Source of the DNA: Tetradesmus obliquus
Taxonomy: Eukaryota; Chlorophyta; Chlorophyceae; Sphaeropleales; Scenedesmaceae
Assembly: GCA_030272155.1 (NCBI GenBank)
Contig: CP126202.1
Span: forward strand, 1,364,001-1,428,000
DNA: 64,000 bases
Reading direction: 5' to 3'
Positions 22,801 through 36,640 of this stretch are shown one piece after another; positions within the stretch are counted from its first letter, which is position 1; every line of letters starts with the position of its first letter. Position numbers and translations under genes: made by a program. The notes under the pieces are model-generated. The model had not been told where the DNA came from. It was given only the letters and a program-made list of their open reading frames with translations, and searched no databases.

Positions 22801-25767
22801 CATCTCACCTTGCAGATGGTTGAAGCGTAGCCTTCATACAGCTTCTTTTGAATCACAAAGTCTGCCATGCACCAGCAAGGCCGCTGCATAGCCGGCGCAA
22901 GCCGCGGCGACACCGCAAGCAGCATTGGCTGCACCATACTCGCTGGTGCCAGCGACAAAGATTTTGGGATTTGGACGGGCTGTAAACTAGCTGCTGCCGG
23001 CGGCTGCTGCAGCGGCGGCGGCTGCTGCCGCTGCTGTGGTGCTTGAGTACTGCTGGCATTTGCCTGAGCAACAGATGAAGGCAGCGGCACCCTAGGTACC
23101 GCTGTTGGGGCACTGCTGGCAGCCGCAGCAGCTGCAGCAGCTGCGCTTGCTGGGCTCGTCACTGCTGCTGTTGCAGCAATACTGCTGCTGCTGCTGCTGC
23201 CGACAGCAAACATTGGAATGACGCCAGGTGGCAGGGCCGGCAGCAAGCTTCCAACATCGCCATCATCGTCATCATCGTCATCATCGACATCATTGGGTGT
23301 TGTGTCGCCGTCCTGGCATTCTGTCAAATGTGAGGCTGAGTTGCCGGCGCTGTCATCCACTTCGAGCACACTGCTGCAAGCCCGGGACAGGCTCGACTTG
23401 ATGCTGGTGGCTTGCCTGAAAGAAGGCAGATGGCCAGGGGATGATCCGGAAGGAGACGGCAGGTAGCCGTGCTGCTGCTTGTACTCAATCGCCTGCGATC
23501 GAGGCGTGCTGCTGCTGCTGCAGTGAATGCTGCTATCAATTGCAACTGAGAGCCTTGCAAGGGCATGCGCGAGGCCTTGTTTGAAACCTGCTGCAGGCTT
23601 GTGTCTGCTGCTGCTGCCTGCAGCAGACAGCTCGGCTGGGCTGCTGTCCACTGGGGAGGTTTCTGGCAGGGGAGTGGTTTTGGAGCGCTTGTAGTCCTTG
23701 CTGCTGTCACGTGCTGTTGTTGCACCCTGAATGACAAACGACAAATGCAGAGCAAGGCTTTTGAGTCAGGCATGGTTTGGACGGCTGCCACAGTCTGATA
23801 CGTTTTGGAGTGCAGGAGAAGGGTATTGTTTGGAGCACTTGTAGCCTTGCTGCTGTCGCGAGCTACTGTTGCACCCTGATTGACATATGCACAGCAAGGC
23901 ATGTGATGCAGGAAGTGTTCGGAAGGCTGCATACGCCTGATATGATTCAAGTGCAGGAGAAGGGTGGCAGAGTAGCTGGATGGCGCGGCATGCTGCAGCA
24001 ATGCGTGCTGTTGGTGCCATGACATTGAAATCATTCCTAAACCTCCCTGCACACATATAACCGTCCTTACCTCAGCAACTTGACTGTCATCTGTAGCCCA
24101 CAGCACCCGGTTGCCACTGCTGCTGCTGCTGCCGCCGCCGCTGCTGCTGCTGCTGTTCACAGTGTCCCTTGCATCTTCCATCAGGAAATTTACCCGTGAC
24201 TTCCTGCAGGCGCGGGCAACACAGCAATGTGTGTGGTACTATGCAACGCATTTGCACCAAAACTGTGTGGATTTTGCCCACCACACAAGCAGGTTCTGCA
24301 GTGGACTGCTGCTGCGCTCTGTGCAAGTCTGGCCAGCTGATATTTGGCCCGCAGCCACCAAGGCAGGTGTGTTGTCACATCTTGTGGCGTTACAAGAGCA
24401 GTGTGCAGCACCTTGCATCACGCGACACCATGTGGCAGCTGCGCATGCTCTACTACTATATGCAGCCCACCAACTGCTCTACCAACCCACCTGGCACGCA
24501 GCCCGCACCACATCTCATGACATGCCATACTGCCAATAGCTATTTGCAGCCCCTGGCATCACCCGACATCATGTGGCATCCACGCATCCTCAAGTACAAA
24601 TCAATCATGCCAGCCACGGCGGCACCGACTTACCTGGCAGACAGCGCACCACCAGCAGCAATGCCCGAGCCTCCCGCAGCGCTGTTGTTCGGAGTCGTGC
24701 CACTAGCCGCCAGCTGCTGCTTTATGTCTGACAACCCAGCTGCTGCTTCAAACTTGGAGTCGGGTGCTGCGGCGTACAGGTTGGTGGTGCTGCTGGCGCT
24801 GATTCTGGCGAGGTTTGGAAGGTCTGGCGTGAACACTGCATCAGGCAGCAGCCGCTTGCTGCTGTTAATGGTGAGGCTGTGGCGGCTCAGGGACTTGCCG
24901 ACAGGGGTCAGGGTGCCTGCGCGCATGAGAGAGGGGTTAAGGGGTTCAGTTTAGGGGTTGAAAAACAGGCGCTTGCTGCTGTTTATGGTGAGGCTGTGGC
25001 GGCTCAGGGACTTGCCACGGGGCGTCAGGGTGCCTGCGTGTGTGTGCGGATGACAGCAGCAAACACATGCAGCAGCCAGTTATGATGAGCAAGCAAAAGC
25101 AGGTGCTCTCTTGCTATGACCTGCACAGACAGTCAAGTGCCATCCCACGTTCAAAGCTGGCCTGCCATACCACGTCTTCGAATACAAACCATACCCGGTT
25201 CATGCAAGTCCCACAGCAATGGTTGGCATAGGAATGAATTCTGATCACCAGCAGTCAGCTACAGTCAGCATTGTACTGCTGTCCTGCAGCAGTACACTCA
25301 CCAGGGTCAGTGAAGCTGCCAAGTCCAACACCAGCAGTCATGACTGCGTTGCAGCTGGCGCTCCCACCGGACCAGCTGAAAGGACTCGCCTCTGCGTTAT
25401 TCCTACTGAATGAGCCAATCATAGAGATAGTCGAGGTATTTGGGCTGCCTGCTGCGTTTGAAATTGCTGCTGCTGATGTGGCAGTGGTGAAGCTGCTGCC
25501 ACTGCCCTTGGGGCTTGAGCTACCAGACACTGCTGCTGACTCTGCGCGTGTTACAGAGGGCCCGCTGCTGCTTCCCAGGCTTGAAATGAGAGAGGAGACC
25601 AGGCTGCTGGCACTGCGCTTTATGCTTGCTTTATGTGCCAGGCTGCTGCTGCTTGCTGGGGGTCCGGCACTGCTTGCTTCTGTTGAGCTAGGGGTGGCCA
25701 CCTGCCACGTGACGCCGCTCTTTCGTAACTCGCCGGAGTTGGCTCCGTTTTTCTTGCTTTTGTCCAT
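17227..25767 (-). CDS. Serine/threonine protein kinase, Aurora/CALK-like
   Basis: Eleven exons join in phase: 25767-25302, 24916-24634, 24203-24071, 23726-22809, 22407-22315, 21830-21744, 21174-21035, 19623-19517, 18900-18753, 18156-17967, 17526-17227; 954 aa. The first 590 or so residues are Ser-, Ala- and Gln-rich with an Asp run, probably disordered. The kinase domain then begins IQKKLYEGYAST and shows VALKLY (Lys), HENIISLYAAF, EFAGGGDLW, a catalytic loop HRDIKPEN, DFGLAV, VTRVGTLDYMAPEVL, DVWAVGVLSYELLTG and KRPSILAMLQHPWI, so all catalytic residues are present. The activation loop and APE region look like Aurora and algal Aurora-like kinases (CALK), known from cell division and flagellar control; which role applies here is inference. 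ATG 25767 gives the longest open exon. Most introns hold partial copies of the adjoining exon. Confidence 0.85.
17715..17880 (-). repeat. Two downstream copies of kinase exon 10 3' part
   Basis: The stretch coding RPSILAMLQHPWIRSF before the donor at 17966 recurs at about 17824-17892 (with a GTGCGA donor) and, decayed, at about 17728-17790. Confidence 0.85.
18236..18700 (-). repeat. Two downstream copies of kinase exon 9 3' part plus CCACCAGC-rich tract
   Basis: The segment coding AVGVLSYELLTGR before the donor at 18752 recurs at about 18597-18690 and 18444-18520, each followed by a donor-like GTAGG or GTGG. The neighbouring 18236-18450 is a CCACCAGC-rich low-complexity tract. Confidence 0.8.
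18964..19030 (-). repeat. Upstream copy of kinase exon 9 5' part
   Basis: The minus strand repeats the acceptor and the first 60 or so bases of the exon at 18900, coding GTLDYAAPEVLRCPLK with one changed residue, then runs into intron. Confidence 0.85.
19285..19465 (-). repeat. Two downstream copies of kinase exon 8 3' part
   Basis: The segment coding LAVNLREERAVTRVG plus its donor recurs at about 19405-19465 and 19290-19345, with the local intron sequence (AGCAACAGT...CAGCATGCTGCTGCT) repeated between. Confidence 0.85.
19631..19852 (-). repeat. (CTG)n tracts and an upstream copy of kinase exon 8 5' part
   Basis: Sense-strand CTG runs at 19631-19669 and 19762-19849 each end at an acceptor (GGCGCAG and GACGCAG). 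Between them, at about 19700-19761, is a copy of the first 60 bases of exon 8 (coding DIKPENVL). The first run abuts the real exon at 19623. Confidence 0.9.
20120..20970 (-). repeat. Six extra copies of kinase exon 7 3' part
   Basis: The segment coding FLRAIHYLHTAGIAHR next to the donor at 21034 recurs with its border at about 20127, 20262, 20400, 20597, 20790 and 20921. The block from about 20398 to 20590 is repeated almost without change about 195 bp later. The copy at 20790 has lost the donor G. Confidence 0.9.
21415..21600 (-). repeat. Two downstream copies of kinase exon 6 3' part
   Basis: The segment coding HENIISLYAAFQEAGNVVMVQ before the donor at 21743 recurs at about 21540-21606 and, shortened, at about 21430-21470. 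Confidence 0.85.
22212..22277. repeat. 22-bp tandem repeat, three copies
   Basis: GTACCAGGCAGGGCACTGTG starts at 22212, 22234 and 22256, within a kinase intron. Confidence 0.95.
23820..23890 (-). repeat. Upstream copy of kinase exon 4 5' part
   Basis: The minus strand repeats the acceptor and first codons of the exon at 23726 (coding GAT-ARDSSK). A copy of the exon-2 5' part also lies at about 24965-25037. Confidence 0.75.
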
Positions 25768-26256
25768 TGCGTTGTGCGGCGTGGCACGATAAATGTACTG
25801 CTGTGCTGCTGTCAGGTGGAGCTGTGAAGTGGTGGGCTGCTGCTGTGCTAGGACCTCGCTGCTGTGCTACTGGGAGCTATCATTGTTCAATAGCTATTTT
25901 TATTGAAACCGAGCTGCATGTGATACGTATGTGAAGTGTCTCGGAGCTACTACAATGCTAAGCAAGCCAGGACGTGCGCATGCCAAACCACAACATATGT
26001 GCAAACTCAGGGCACGAATGAAGATTCAATGGATGTTCTAGCCTACAGCCATGTCGCCCTGCAGCAAACGTTGCGTCTGTCGACGAACTCGAAGCCCTAG
26101 TAACACAGCAACAGACAGTACTGCGCCCACCACCGTGAGTGCCAAGAAAATTCAAGATTCAACAAATATATTGAAGATGAAGTAACTTTGTTTTTAGATC
26201 CTTATGCTGCTTACTAACTGAGCACATCAGGACACAGCAGCAGCTGGCTGTGCGAA
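25768..26256. promoter_or_regulatory. Shared intergenic region between divergent genes
   Basis: This 489-bp gap lies between the kinase start (minus) and the Pkr1-like start (plus), so it must hold both promoters. I see no definite TATA box or other element. Confidence 0.5.
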
Positions 26257-26625
26257 ATGTCCGATTTCTTCTCCCAGATTGCAACCGGCGCTGTTGAAAG
26301 CGGCGTGAACTATCCAACTTTCATCGCCATAAACGTGGTGCTCTTTGCTGTCATCCTCTCGCTCATCCTGTTCCTGGCAGCAGCTGCCAGCAGCCCAGCC
26401 CACAACTGGCTGGTGGTGCACATAATAGTCCTAATCCTTCTGGCAATCGGCTTATGGGGCGCGCTTATCTACGTCCTTGGATTAACCGGAATAGTCGACG
26501 GCGACCAGCAGCAGCAAGAGCAACAGAGCCAGGAGGAGCAGGAGGCAGAGGAAGAGCAGGAGCCAATACAGCAGCAGCAACAGCAGCAGGCACGGCCGCA
26601 GCCCACCCGAAGGAGGAAAGCATAG
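26257..26625 (+). CDS. PKR1: Pkr1-like small ER membrane protein (possible V-ATPase assembly factor)
   Basis: A single-exon gene of 122 aa. Residues 1-25 (MSDFFSQIATGAVESGVNYP) lead into two hydrophobic helices at about 26-48 and 53-78 (VVLFAVILSLILFLAAA; IIVLILLAIGLWGALIYVL). A Gln/Glu-rich tail follows, ending in basic TRRRKA. The short FF...G.NYPTFIAINV start followed by two helices resembles Pkr1, an ER protein needed for V-ATPase assembly in yeast. The match is by pattern only. The downstream mnmA start is only 58 bp after the stop, a very tight spacing for a nuclear genome. Confidence 0.6.
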   Translation: MSDFFSQIATGAVESGVNYPTFIAINVVLFAVILSLILFLAAAASSPAHNWLVVHIIVLILLAIGLWGALIYVLGLTGIVDGDQQQQEQQSQEEQEAEEEQEPIQQQQQQQARPQPTRRRKA

Positions 26626-26665
26626 CCAGTTGCAGCTCAACAAAACCAAACACATATTGACTTAG

Positions 26666-29453
<2,788 letters not shown>

Positions 29454-29899
29454 TGCTGCCAGGTGCAGCAGCATTGAACAAATGCATGCACAGCAGTGCA
29501 CTCAGGCTGATGGGATGGACCTCAAGTAGCGCCTGTGCCGTGTAGTATCTGCTGAGCTTGAATGACCACTGCCTGATATGCGTGTCATGCAAGCGTGAGC
29601 GGTTGTGCTGTGGCTGTTGTACCATTTGAATGCTGTGGCTGTGTGGTGAGTGTCAAGCGGGTCAAGAATCCAAGGTATGTTTAGGGGGGCGGTTTAGTTG
29701 AAGCTGAGACACCTTGTTCCTCCCCCTTACTTCCTTGCCCTTATCTGTGTACCAAGCTACATGTTAATGGCACCCAAGTTGATCGCGGAAACTGCAGTTG
29801 ATAATGTAGTGATCTATATCCTTCACGGCAAGCTTGGAGGGAGCATGTCAGCGTCCCAGTGCTGCAGATCACGAAGCAACGACTCAACAGCCACGCGCC
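29454..29899. other. Intergenic gap, nothing recognised
   Basis: The 446 bp between the mnmA stop and the MYND-family start must hold the mnmA 3' UTR and the next promoter. No RNA gene or repeat is seen. Confidence 0.5.
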
Positions 29900-30791
29900 A
29901 TGTCCCGCACGCAAGCAAATCAACAAAGCTTGGAGGCTTTATCCAGCTCATTGCGGCAGTTGCCCAACAACGCAACAACGCTGTCGTATCTCAGGCAGTG
30001 GACAAGTAGTGCTGCAGCCCTGGGAGCGCTGGTAAAGGATAGCCGAAGCCTGCGGCCGCTGATTGCTTCTTCCGACCTATTCGAACTGCTGTGCAACAGC
30101 CTGTCCCTTTGCCTGCGACTGCTGGTTGCTGCCAGCACTGCAGCTACAGCAGCAGCGTCAACAGCAGCACCCCTAGATGCCGTAGAGCTCGAGGTGCTGC
30201 TACTCCTGGCGTGTGCTGTGCTGGAGTGCCGCACCCTGTTTGGCAGCCAGGACAGTGACAGGCTGCTTGAGGTTGTGGACAGCAGCGGTGCGTGCAAAAA
30301 GCACAGCATCTCGGTACTTGGCCAACTTTCCTGCAAGCAACTTTGCAGGACAAGGAAACATGTGTATTCATGCATCTCTCATCCTCAACAGCAGTCTTTG
30401 GCAGGCATCCTGATGTTATGTGGAGGAGGTCAGCCGTGGGCCCTGCACTTTCAGGGCAACTGCTGCAGCTTGCTGTGTCCGCCGCTGTGTCATGGTAGAC
30501 TCTGTATGCTGCTTTGCATACCACTTCGCATACAACTGCATGACACATACAACTACATCACAGCACACGATATTTATTCAAAGCCCGTAAACGACTGGGA
30601 GCCCAGCCAGGCATGAATGAGCCAGCCCTTGCCTTTTGCTGTTGGCTTGAAGTTCTTGACATGCTTGCACTGCACTGCTTTGCAGGTATACTGGCCGCAG
30701 TTGCTGCTGCATGCCCTGCGGTGACCGCACTGTGTGCAACCGGCAACACACAGCAGCAAGCAGACTCGCGCATCTCGCAGCAGGGCCGCAG

Positions 30792-30827
<36 letters not shown>

Positions 30828-32898
30828 CAGTCAGATACGCAACAAGCTGAACCTAGCTGGTGCCGTGGTGGAGCTGTTGCGGGTCTTCGCTCTGCTGAGC
30901 AAGCACCGGACGTCTGACCTGCAGCAGTGGCAAGCAGTGCTGCTGCCAGCCGCAGAGGTTGGTGCAGCTGCACTGCAGGCTTTGCCAGGACCATCCGATA
31001 CAGCCAGCAGCATCAGCACCACCGCAACATCACCCGGGTGCAGCAGCAGCTGCGGCGGCGGCGGCCGGCGCAATGCTGCTGCCTCGGCAGCTGCTCATTG
31101 GGCGCCGGCGCCGTCAGAATACTCCTTTCTGGTTGCAAGCATGATTTATGCTCTGGCGGAGATGCTGGCAAAGTCCGGCATGCTAGAAGACTCGGATGGT
31201 GGAGGCCCTGCTGCATGGGAGCAGCTGGCACTCGACAACCCAGCAGGCGCCTGCTGCCTGCTGCGGCTGCTGCACCTGCAGCTGGCCTGGTCGTTGCAAG
31301 CTGAGCACGGGAAGCTCAAAGGAAGGTCACCGATAGCAGCACAGCTCCCCAGCAGCAGCAGCAGCAGCAGCAGCAGGCAGCAGATTCTGCAGGTCCCTTG
31401 CTACCACCAGCAGTACCTTCGTGCTGTTGGTGCTCCCACAGACAAGCTGGCAGCTGTCTGCCCAAGGCCTTTAGCACTGGCAACACTGGCAGCTGCGATG
31501 CATACGCACGCAGCGAGAGCCCAGCAGCAGCAGAAGAAGAAGAAGAAGAAGCAGAGCACACTGAGTGTTGCAGCCTGGCGCGAGCTGGAGGTGTCTGCAC
31601 TGGTACCCACCCCTGAGCAGCTGCTGATGGTGCTAGAGGTAGCACTGCTGGACCCTCCCAATGGCATTGGCTTTGCACTCCACATGTTCCGTGTCACCTG
31701 CTGCTCGCTGGCAGAGCATGACTGCTTAGAGGAGGCCGCAGGGGTGCTGCTGCCGACTGCGCTGCACCTGCTGCCGCTGGTAGTGCAGCACGTGATGCAG
31801 CAGCAGTCGGAGCGAGTGGCAGGTTGCGCTGGTGCTGCGGAGCTGCCAGATCTCTTTGCTGCAATGGTGATAAGGCTGCTCCTGCCCGAAGGTGCGATGC
31901 GACAGGAGCTTGCTGCGTGCCTGAGTTGCTTCAAGTTTCGAAAGGGGGTAGTGGCCAACCGGCTTTCACTGCTTCATCAACAGTTCAAACGTGCTTGCTG
32001 TCAGTACTGTCACAAACGTTAGCTACGCATTTGCGACCAATATATCCAGGCCCATCATCAATTGTCCCGGTCCATCATCGAGTTGCTCCGAGTTGTGGCA
32101 GCCGGCGCATGGAGAGCAGCCAGCATGTTCAGCAGCGTCCTTTGCCTGATGCTCATCATGCTCTATTAGCTGCTCAGATGGCTGCTCAGGCGGCAACCTT
32201 GTTCGCTGCTGGAAGTCTTGATGGCAGCTTGCCCCCTTTTTTGAAAGCACATGCTGCTGCTCAGGCAGTAGATCACATTCTGGGCGCTCAGCAGTCTCTC
32301 TTGTGGTCACAGCAGCCGGCACCAAGCAGCAGGTTAGGATGTGCGCTTTCACATGACTGCGGCCACTGCTGCGATATCCCAAAGAACGCTCCATTGCACC
32401 TCTCTATGCGCAGGTAGCAAGCAGCAGCTGCTGGCAATGCTGCAGCAGGAGCCACAGCTGACGTGTCAGGCGCTGGAGCTGGCAGTCAGGGGCAGCCTCC
32501 CGCAGGATTTGGAGCATTGCACACTGCTGACCAACCTAACCATGCAGCTGTGCGATGCTGCACAGCTAGGCGCAGCAGTCGCGGGGCCAGGCCCTGCAGG
32601 GCCAGCACCACACACATTCTCGCCGCCTTTCAGCTGCGTGAAGCAAATGCGTGCTGCTGCAGTGGCTGCAGCCGCTGCTTCTGCTGCTGCTGCTGGGGGC
32701 AGAGAGCGGCGCGCAGCACAGCTCTGCGATACGCTTGCTGGCCATGCAGTGACAGCATCCATGGCGCTGATGTACTCAGCGCAGCTGTGTGGGGGGCAGC
32801 AGCAGGAGGGGCCGGATGGCCAAACAGCCGCAGCAGCAGCAGCAAGCCGGGATGATGGCTGCTCATCTTCATCGGCAGCAGCTGCAGCCAGCGGCTGA
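29900..32898 (+). CDS. MYND-family paralog module A (lacks the MYND finger)
   Basis: Exons 29900-30287, 30686-31891 and 32414-32898 join in phase and give 692 aa. The protein is Ala/Leu/Gln-rich and helical, with poly-Gln, poly-Ser and a KKKKKK run. It has no motif of known function, but it is homologous throughout to module B: PLIASSDLFELLC against PLIEAVSQAELFQLYC, NPAGACCLLRLLHL against DPAGACCLLQLLYL, HGKLK, LTCQALELAVR against ITCQALELAVR. Exon phases are the same in both. Module A stops at 32898 just before module B begins, so either this is a separate gene without the zinc finger or both are parts of one long gene. I cannot decide. Confidence 0.6.
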
Positions 32899-32924
32899 GC
32901 CAGCAGTGGCGCTGCACCTTTCAG

Positions 32925-33556
32925 CGTGGTGGGAGCGATTACAGCCCACTTATCGAGGCAGTGTCTCAGGCTGAGCTGTTTCAGCTGTACTGCAACTGCC
33001 TAGTAAAAGGATTTCAGCTGTTGGCTGCAACGGCTGCAACAGCCAGTGAAATTTCGCCAGCAGCAGCAGCAGCAACAGAAGCACCAGGTATACCACTTCT
33101 AGATGCTCTGGCATGCCTTGTAGTGGCGACTCTTGAGTTCACCACAGATGTGACCAGGTGCACCGCGGACAACCACCAGACCCGCAACAGCATGACGACC
33201 AGTCTGGACGCAAGTGGTGCGTGAGCGCAGCAGCAACAAACCGCCGACGTCGAGGTGGCATCTGAATGTAGCGTTAGAGCGAAGTGGCCGGTGACTCATG
33301 TATCCAGTTGATAGTGACAAACAAAAGAACCACTTGGCTCGACTGGGAACTGTGACAATGGCTGTTTGGCTGTTCCTGAAGCTCTGCCAACTGACACTGA
33401 GCTCGTACACATGCTGCCGCGCCACCCTGCACCTCACTACGCTGCCTGCAGGTCTGCTGGGTACCCTGGCTGCGACGCAGCCAGCAATAGCAGCACTTTG
33501 TGCAGCAGACCAAGCTGGGCCAGTGCAGCAGCTGCGGGGGCCCCACCGCCAGCCCG

Positions 33557-33595
<39 letters not shown>

Positions 33596-34068
33596 GTGGC
33601 CATGAAGAGCTAGCAGAAAGCTTGCTGAGGCTCGTCCATGCCTTCACAACACTGTGCAGGCACCGCACAAGTGATGAGCAGCAGTGGCAGCAGCTGCTGT
33701 TCCCACTGGCACAGCTGTGCACAGCACTGCTGAAAACTCAACCTGTCAGCAGCAGGAGTAGCACTGGAAGTGCTGCTGCTGCCACTCCCGCTGCAACAAC
33801 AGTAGCAGCAGCAGCAGCAGCCTACACAGATGATGTTTCCACGGTTCACATGAGCCTGATGACAGCCCTGGACAAGGCTGTTGCTGCCAGCATACGCGAA
33901 TGCTCACAGCCCACATGCTACAACCGTTGAAGAAGCCTTTTCTGAGATGGCAGGAGCAGATCCAGCAGGCGCCTGCTGCCTGCTGCAGCTGCTGTATCTG
34001 CTGCTGGCTTGGGGGCTGCAAGTTGAGCACGGCAAGCTCAAAACAATGTCGATAGCAGCAGCAACATC

Positions 34069-34111
<43 letters not shown>

Positions 34112-36640
34112 AGAAGCAGCAGGCGGCAGCAGCTGGAGGCGCCCAGTTACCATGAGCAGTACCTTACTGTAATTGGTGCTCCATGCACCAAGCTATCCAT
34201 CAGGGAGGATGTGCCGCCTGTGAGCTTGGCTGGCCTCATTCGATTCCTGCAAGCTCGAGCTATTCAAGGCTGCTATGAAGCCAGCAGCAGTGGCAGTGGC
34301 ATTGCCGGCAGTAGAGGCGCAGGGGTGATGCTACATGCACAGCAGCAGCAGCAGCAGCAGCACAGCTGGCAGAGCTTGCAGGCAGCTGCAGCAGTTCCTT
34401 CGCTGGAGCAGGTGCTGCTGATGGTTGAGGCCGCACTGCTGGACCCTGCCAACTGCTGCTGGACTGCTGTCTGCTTGTGCTTCCACACCACCCAAGCACT
34501 GGACCTGCATGGCTGCTTAGAGGCTGCTGCTGCTGCTGTGCTGCTGCCGCCGGTGCTGCATTTGCTGTCGCAAGCAGTGCAGCATGTGCTACAGCATCCA
34601 GAAGTGCTTCACCAACAGCATCCAAAAGACACCTGTCAGGTGTTTGGATCAGTAGTGGGGCAGCTGGTAGGGGCAGGTGAGCAAGCCATACAGTGCAGAA
34701 GGGCATCAGAGAAAGAGAGTGCTCTGATTTCGTGACTGCCACAACCTGTGCTGGCTGTTTAGATCGTACTAGGTTGGGTTACCAGTGGCGTACGGCGCGC
34801 CCCAGCGTTTTGTTATCTCAGATGTAGCTGAAGCACGCTTTCTGCCAACCATGCTGCACTGCACATCTGCACTGCAACACACGCACAACACACATGAGTC
34901 TGGACTTCATGCCTTGAACTGTATGGACTGAACAGCCTGCTGTGCCTATACATTTGCAGGTGACCCGCAGCTGCTGGCAGAGCTGCTGCAGCAGCAGCCG
35001 CTGATAACATGCCAAGCGCTGGAGCTGGCAGTTCGGAGCAGCACAGCAGATCAGCTGAGGGACTTCCTACCCTTGGCAACCATCAGCTTAGAAGCTTGCA
35101 GCATTGCTGTGGACGGCGACAACAACAGCGCAGGCGCAGAGCAGCAGGAGCTGCCTGAACTGCAGATGTTCTCTCTGCAGTGCAGCTGCATGAAACTTGT
35201 GCAGGCTGTCTACGCAGCACTGGCTGCTGCTCCTCAGCTTGCGGTTACACCTGCAATGAGCAGTGCTCGGATCTTAGGAGCTAGCATGGACGCAGCGTCA
35301 CTTGCAGGAGTCATGAGACACGCGGCTGCACTGCGTCAGAGCACGCAGGAAGCAACAGAAGCAACAGCGGCTGGAGCAGCAGCAGCAGCAGCTGCTGCGG
35401 GCAGCTCTGCTGGCAGCACCAGTGCTGCTGCTGCTGCTAACAGCGCTGCTTCCAGCACCAGTGCTGCTGCTGCTAACAGCTCTGCTGGCAGCACCGGTGC
35501 TGCTGCTGCTAACAGCTCTGCTGGCAGCACCAGTGCTGCTGCTTCGAACTGCTCTGCTGGCAGCACCAGTGCTGCTGCAGCAGGCAGCACTGCCGCACAC
35601 AACCAGGGCCTCATGTTGGCTGCACGCAGCTGTACTGCTGCAGGCGGGGTCTTGCATAACTTAGTTGTTGCCTGCGGCCAGGCCTCGCTGCTTCCAATGG
35701 AACCCCAAGGGGATGACCCCAGCGCAATGGTTCTGTACAGGTTCTCATCTACATGCAGCAGCAAGAGGCATTCAGCCGCCTGCACACCGCTGTGGGTGAC
35801 TTTCTGGAGGGAGTTGGGGCCTTGCAACAGCTGCTGCCTGCAGCAGACCTGCCTGCTGGGTCCGAGATGCGTGCGTACGAGCGGCAGCAGCTGCTGAAGA
35901 AGCTTAAGGCTCTGCAGCAGCAGCTGGTCGCTACCCAGGATGCACTGCGTGCTGCAAGCGGGGCAGAATCCGCAGATGCTGACCGCGGCAGCAGCAGCAG
36001 CAGCCAGGCATCAGCTGCAGCATTGCTTGTGCTGCTGCCTAGGCTGAGTCAGCGGCTGGTGGCGTGTGGGGAGGCGCTGGCTGCGCTGTGCCCTGTGCTG
36101 CTGTGCTGCAACAACCCTGGATGTATTGAGCTGCGCGGTGCGAGTGAGCAGCAGCTGGTGTCGCACAGGGACAGCCTGTGCTCCCGCTGCAGGTGGGTGC
36201 AATGCTGCCTGCTTTTCAGGCGCTTTCCGCTCATGAGGTTCATCGGCTCCTTAGCAGTTGACTGCTGTTGTACATCTGTTGCCACTGGCTGCAAGTTGCA
36301 CATTCTATGCCTCACCTGCGTTTGGCGCATGCTGTCAATGGTGATATTGCAGTTGCTTGCTGTGTTTTTGCATGACTGCGCTGCTGTACAGCATGTACAT
36401 GCGTTCCCTTGCAGGACTGCATGTACACGTAGCACATACTGACATGACTCGCCCACCAGATAATGCCAACATTGTCGCTCAAAGAAAGATGATGATTTCA
36501 CACCAAACTTCAGCGCATGTGCTGCACCTGCTGCTACTGCTTGCAGGGCTGCGCACTACTGCAGCAAGGCCTGCCAGGTGGCGCACTTCCCGGCCCATAA
36601 GGAGATCTGCAAGAGCATCGCCGACAGCCAGGCCAAGTAG
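32925..36640 (+). CDS. MYND zinc-finger protein, module B (possible frameshift)
   Basis: Segments 32925-33216, 33452-about 33880, about 33881-34676, 34970 to about 35700, 35741-36192 and 36547-36640. The C-terminus is a MYND finger: CNNPGC, then CSRCR, then HYCSKACQVAHFPAHKEIC, with all zinc ligands present. MYND fingers bind proline-rich partners or sit in methyltransferases; no SET domain is seen here. Near 33880 the frame must shift by +1 to keep homology with module A, with no room for a normal intron, so this is a one-base indel or an assembly error. Between 34970 and 36192 another intron or shift is needed; an acceptor CTGTACAG ends at 35740. The start is unclear: a TTTCAG acceptor precedes 32925, which favours one gene with module A. 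Confidence 0.55.
35398..35585 (+). repeat. 36-39-bp coding repeat (ANSSAGSTSAAA type)
   Basis: Four to five units encode a repeated Ala-rich stretch of the form AAANSSAGST in MYND module B. It is probably a disordered spacer. Confidence 0.85.
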
